A stretch of DNA of 64,000 nucleotides. Origin: Moringa oleifera (Eukaryota; Streptophyta; Magnoliopsida; Brassicales; Moringaceae). Both the position numbers and the translations under genes were made by a program. The stretch spans positions 744,001 to 808,000 of the forward strand of contig JAJFZO010000065.1 in the NCBI GenBank assembly GCA_021397835.1. The letters run 5' to 3'. Position 1 is the stretch's first letter, and each line of letters opens with the position of its first letter. This document shows positions 62,300 through 64,000 of this stretch, in pieces. Below the pieces are notes generated by a model. The model was not told the origin of the DNA. It ran no database searches and saw nothing but the letters and a program-made list of their open reading frames with translations.

Positions 62300-63839
62300 C
62301 ATATCAGCCTTTGCTCTTGGCTTTTCATAAATGATATCATCTTCATATCACTTTCTCTTTATCAGGCGTACATTTACTGAAATGCCCATCTGATTAGTAG
62401 ATATTACGCTGAGAAGTATATAGTGAGAACAAAATGCATGTGAGGGGACTCGGCTGGTAGAATGCTCCCGAACAGAGGCCCCATGCAGGCTCTGTCCAGG
62501 CCACATGAAGTGAGCCCTACAAGCCTGTTCGAAATTGGTCCACTTCAGCGTAGATTTTGAAGACACGAAGTGATCTCTCCTGTGACGTCCATCCAACCTT
62601 GGATAGACGGTCAATCAATTGTCAAATTGTGAAACGGTATGATGAAACTATTCGGTGTCGTTTAATGCAAAAATGCGATTCCTTTCAAATATTTACATCT
62701 GGAAAGCTTATAGTAGTTACGTTGTTTAGTCCAAATGATAAAAGCTCCAAAGCACGTTCTCTCCTGTTTTTGTTCATTAGCCAAAAGAAAAAGAAAAGGG
62801 TAACATAATCGTTTTTAATTTTTGAGTCCTTTTAAGTAAATTTGGTAGATGGTAATTGGTGGTCGTGCTCAGGCCGGTGCGTTTCAACTCAACGATGCCA
62901 CAAGAACTTCATAGTAAAACAATAGTAAAATTACAAAACCAACCGTACGGGACCCACATCATGATGGACTAAGGAAGGCTACTTAAAAGAGATAAAAGAA
63001 AGAATTTTCAAAATTCAGGGTGTTTGTGGATAATTGTAGATCAAATTCAAATTTTATTTTTTATTGATTTATTTTAATAAAATAATTTAAAAATCAATTA
63101 TTAGCGTAATTATAAGAAAAAGATATAAAAATGAAGTCATATCAAACCACTAGTACTTAAATAAAGTTGCATAATTATAATAGTGACACGGATATCTAAT
63201 CACTTTCTTCACTGAATATCTTTAAGAGGTTACATTTGCATGGCGATGATGCAGCGAGAAACAGACATCTTTGATACGTGATGACACCTGGCCGCGACCA
63301 TGACCTTTAATTCCAGTCTCCCTTTGTTTAGACAAATATGCCTTTTTTTTTTTTTCTCTTTCCATCTTATTTGATCCATTGGTCTTGAATTGTATATGCC
63401 CTTCTTCCCAAACTTAACTACCAAACTGCCCTTCAAATCGCATTTTGAATTTCTTCAAGCTATTTTTATTTTATTAATAAACTGAGGGTTTATTATCAGA
63501 TCAAACAATGGATCATCTTTAGGTAAAAATTTAATTCCTTTCATTCAAGAGATTTTGGCCGAACCGAATTCTCTGACACAGGGCCCACAAAGAGAGCCTC
63601 TTAAGTGTTCAATATGGTTGATTAGCCATGGTCCCACCTTTTTCCCGAGCCAATAACAACGATGTATTTAATTTCGCCAGTCAAACTAGTGGGGAGCTGA
63701 GTCAATCGCAAGGAACAAACGAGTGATACACTGTGCACTGCCAGTGTCATCCTCGTAAAAAATCTCAAAAAACGCGGGCATTTGCCGGTCAGTTGATACT
63801 TAGAACTTAGAAGCCATTAGGATTACACAAAGGCCCCAC
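62300..63839. other. Spacer at the right end
   Basis: Moderately AT-rich with no recognised gene. Short frames such as those near 62,350-62,800 lack domains. An AT-rich patch lies at about 63,010-63,180. The last few hundred bases are likely promoter for the gene beginning near 63,840. Confidence 0.45.
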
Positions 63840-64000
63840 TGTCCATTTCCACCCTCTGTCTCCTTCTCTGTCCTCCTACTTAGCTTCTCTCTCTCTTTCT
63901 CTTTCACTTCACTGAGACCGAAAACAGAGCTTTAGATCTGGAAAACCCAGAAACTCACAAAAGCCTTAGCTCCAACGAAGATCTCTGTAAGCATTTTTTT
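63840..64000 (+). other. 5' leader exon of a gene outside the window
   Basis: The plus strand has a (CT)n-rich leader (CTTCTCTCTCTCTTTCTCTT near 63,884) followed by AGATCTGGAAAACCCAGAAA and AACGAAGATCTCTGTAAGC. CTGTAAGC at about 63,987 is a good donor, so the leader probably splices to a coding exon beyond 64,000. There is no ATG in the visible leader. The product cannot be told from this window. Confidence 0.4.

Overview
The window is nuclear DNA from a flowering plant, most likely a core eudicot. The genes carry many short GT-AG introns, the spacers are very AT-rich, and the products are plant families: plant-type SUMO, ERF repressor, GH17-X8 glucanase, DUF3537, plant EHD with an N-terminal EH domain, and chloroplast trigger factor. 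The species cannot be named from the sequence alone. No virus, CRISPR array, rRNA or convincing tRNA was seen, and no intact transposon.

Layout, left to right. A KIB/DUF295 beta-propeller gene (minus) is cut by the left edge. SUMO follows (minus, 3 exons), then an AT-rich spacer and a secreted beta-1,3-glucanase with an X8 module (plus, 3 exons). After a long spacer comes an intronless class II (EAR-motif) ERF repressor (plus). From about 17.0 to 21.9 kb lies a tandem array of three diverged units of about 1.8 kb with no coding capacity I can recognise. Next is a DUF3537 membrane protein (plus, 4 exons), the plant relative of animal gustatory receptors, followed by a 3.4 kb AT-rich spacer. 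An EHD-type endocytic ATPase (plus, 16 exons) is followed by a broken DUF761-like gene, a small SWIB-domain gene (plus) and a GDSL esterase/lipase (minus). The right part holds a mitochondrial GrpE (plus), an uncharacterised 184-residue protein (minus), a chloroplast trigger factor (plus, 13 exons), a CDP-diacylglycerol synthase (minus, 11 exons), and at the right edge a 5' leader that probably belongs to a gene outside the window.

All exon joins were worked out by hand from reading frame, GT-AG (one GC-AG) borders and family sequence patterns, and every listed join keeps the frame. The genes are independent transcription units, as usual in plants. Two neighbourhoods may matter for regulation: the 384-bp divergent gap between the 184-residue protein and trigger factor, and the convergent 3' ends of trigger factor and CDP-diacylglycerol synthase. 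The most unusual parts are the 1.8-kb tandem array with its nested 95-bp duplication, the DUF3537 receptor-like gene, the broken DUF761-like gene, and a glucanase intron whose retention would swap the last X8 cysteine for a hydrophobic tail.
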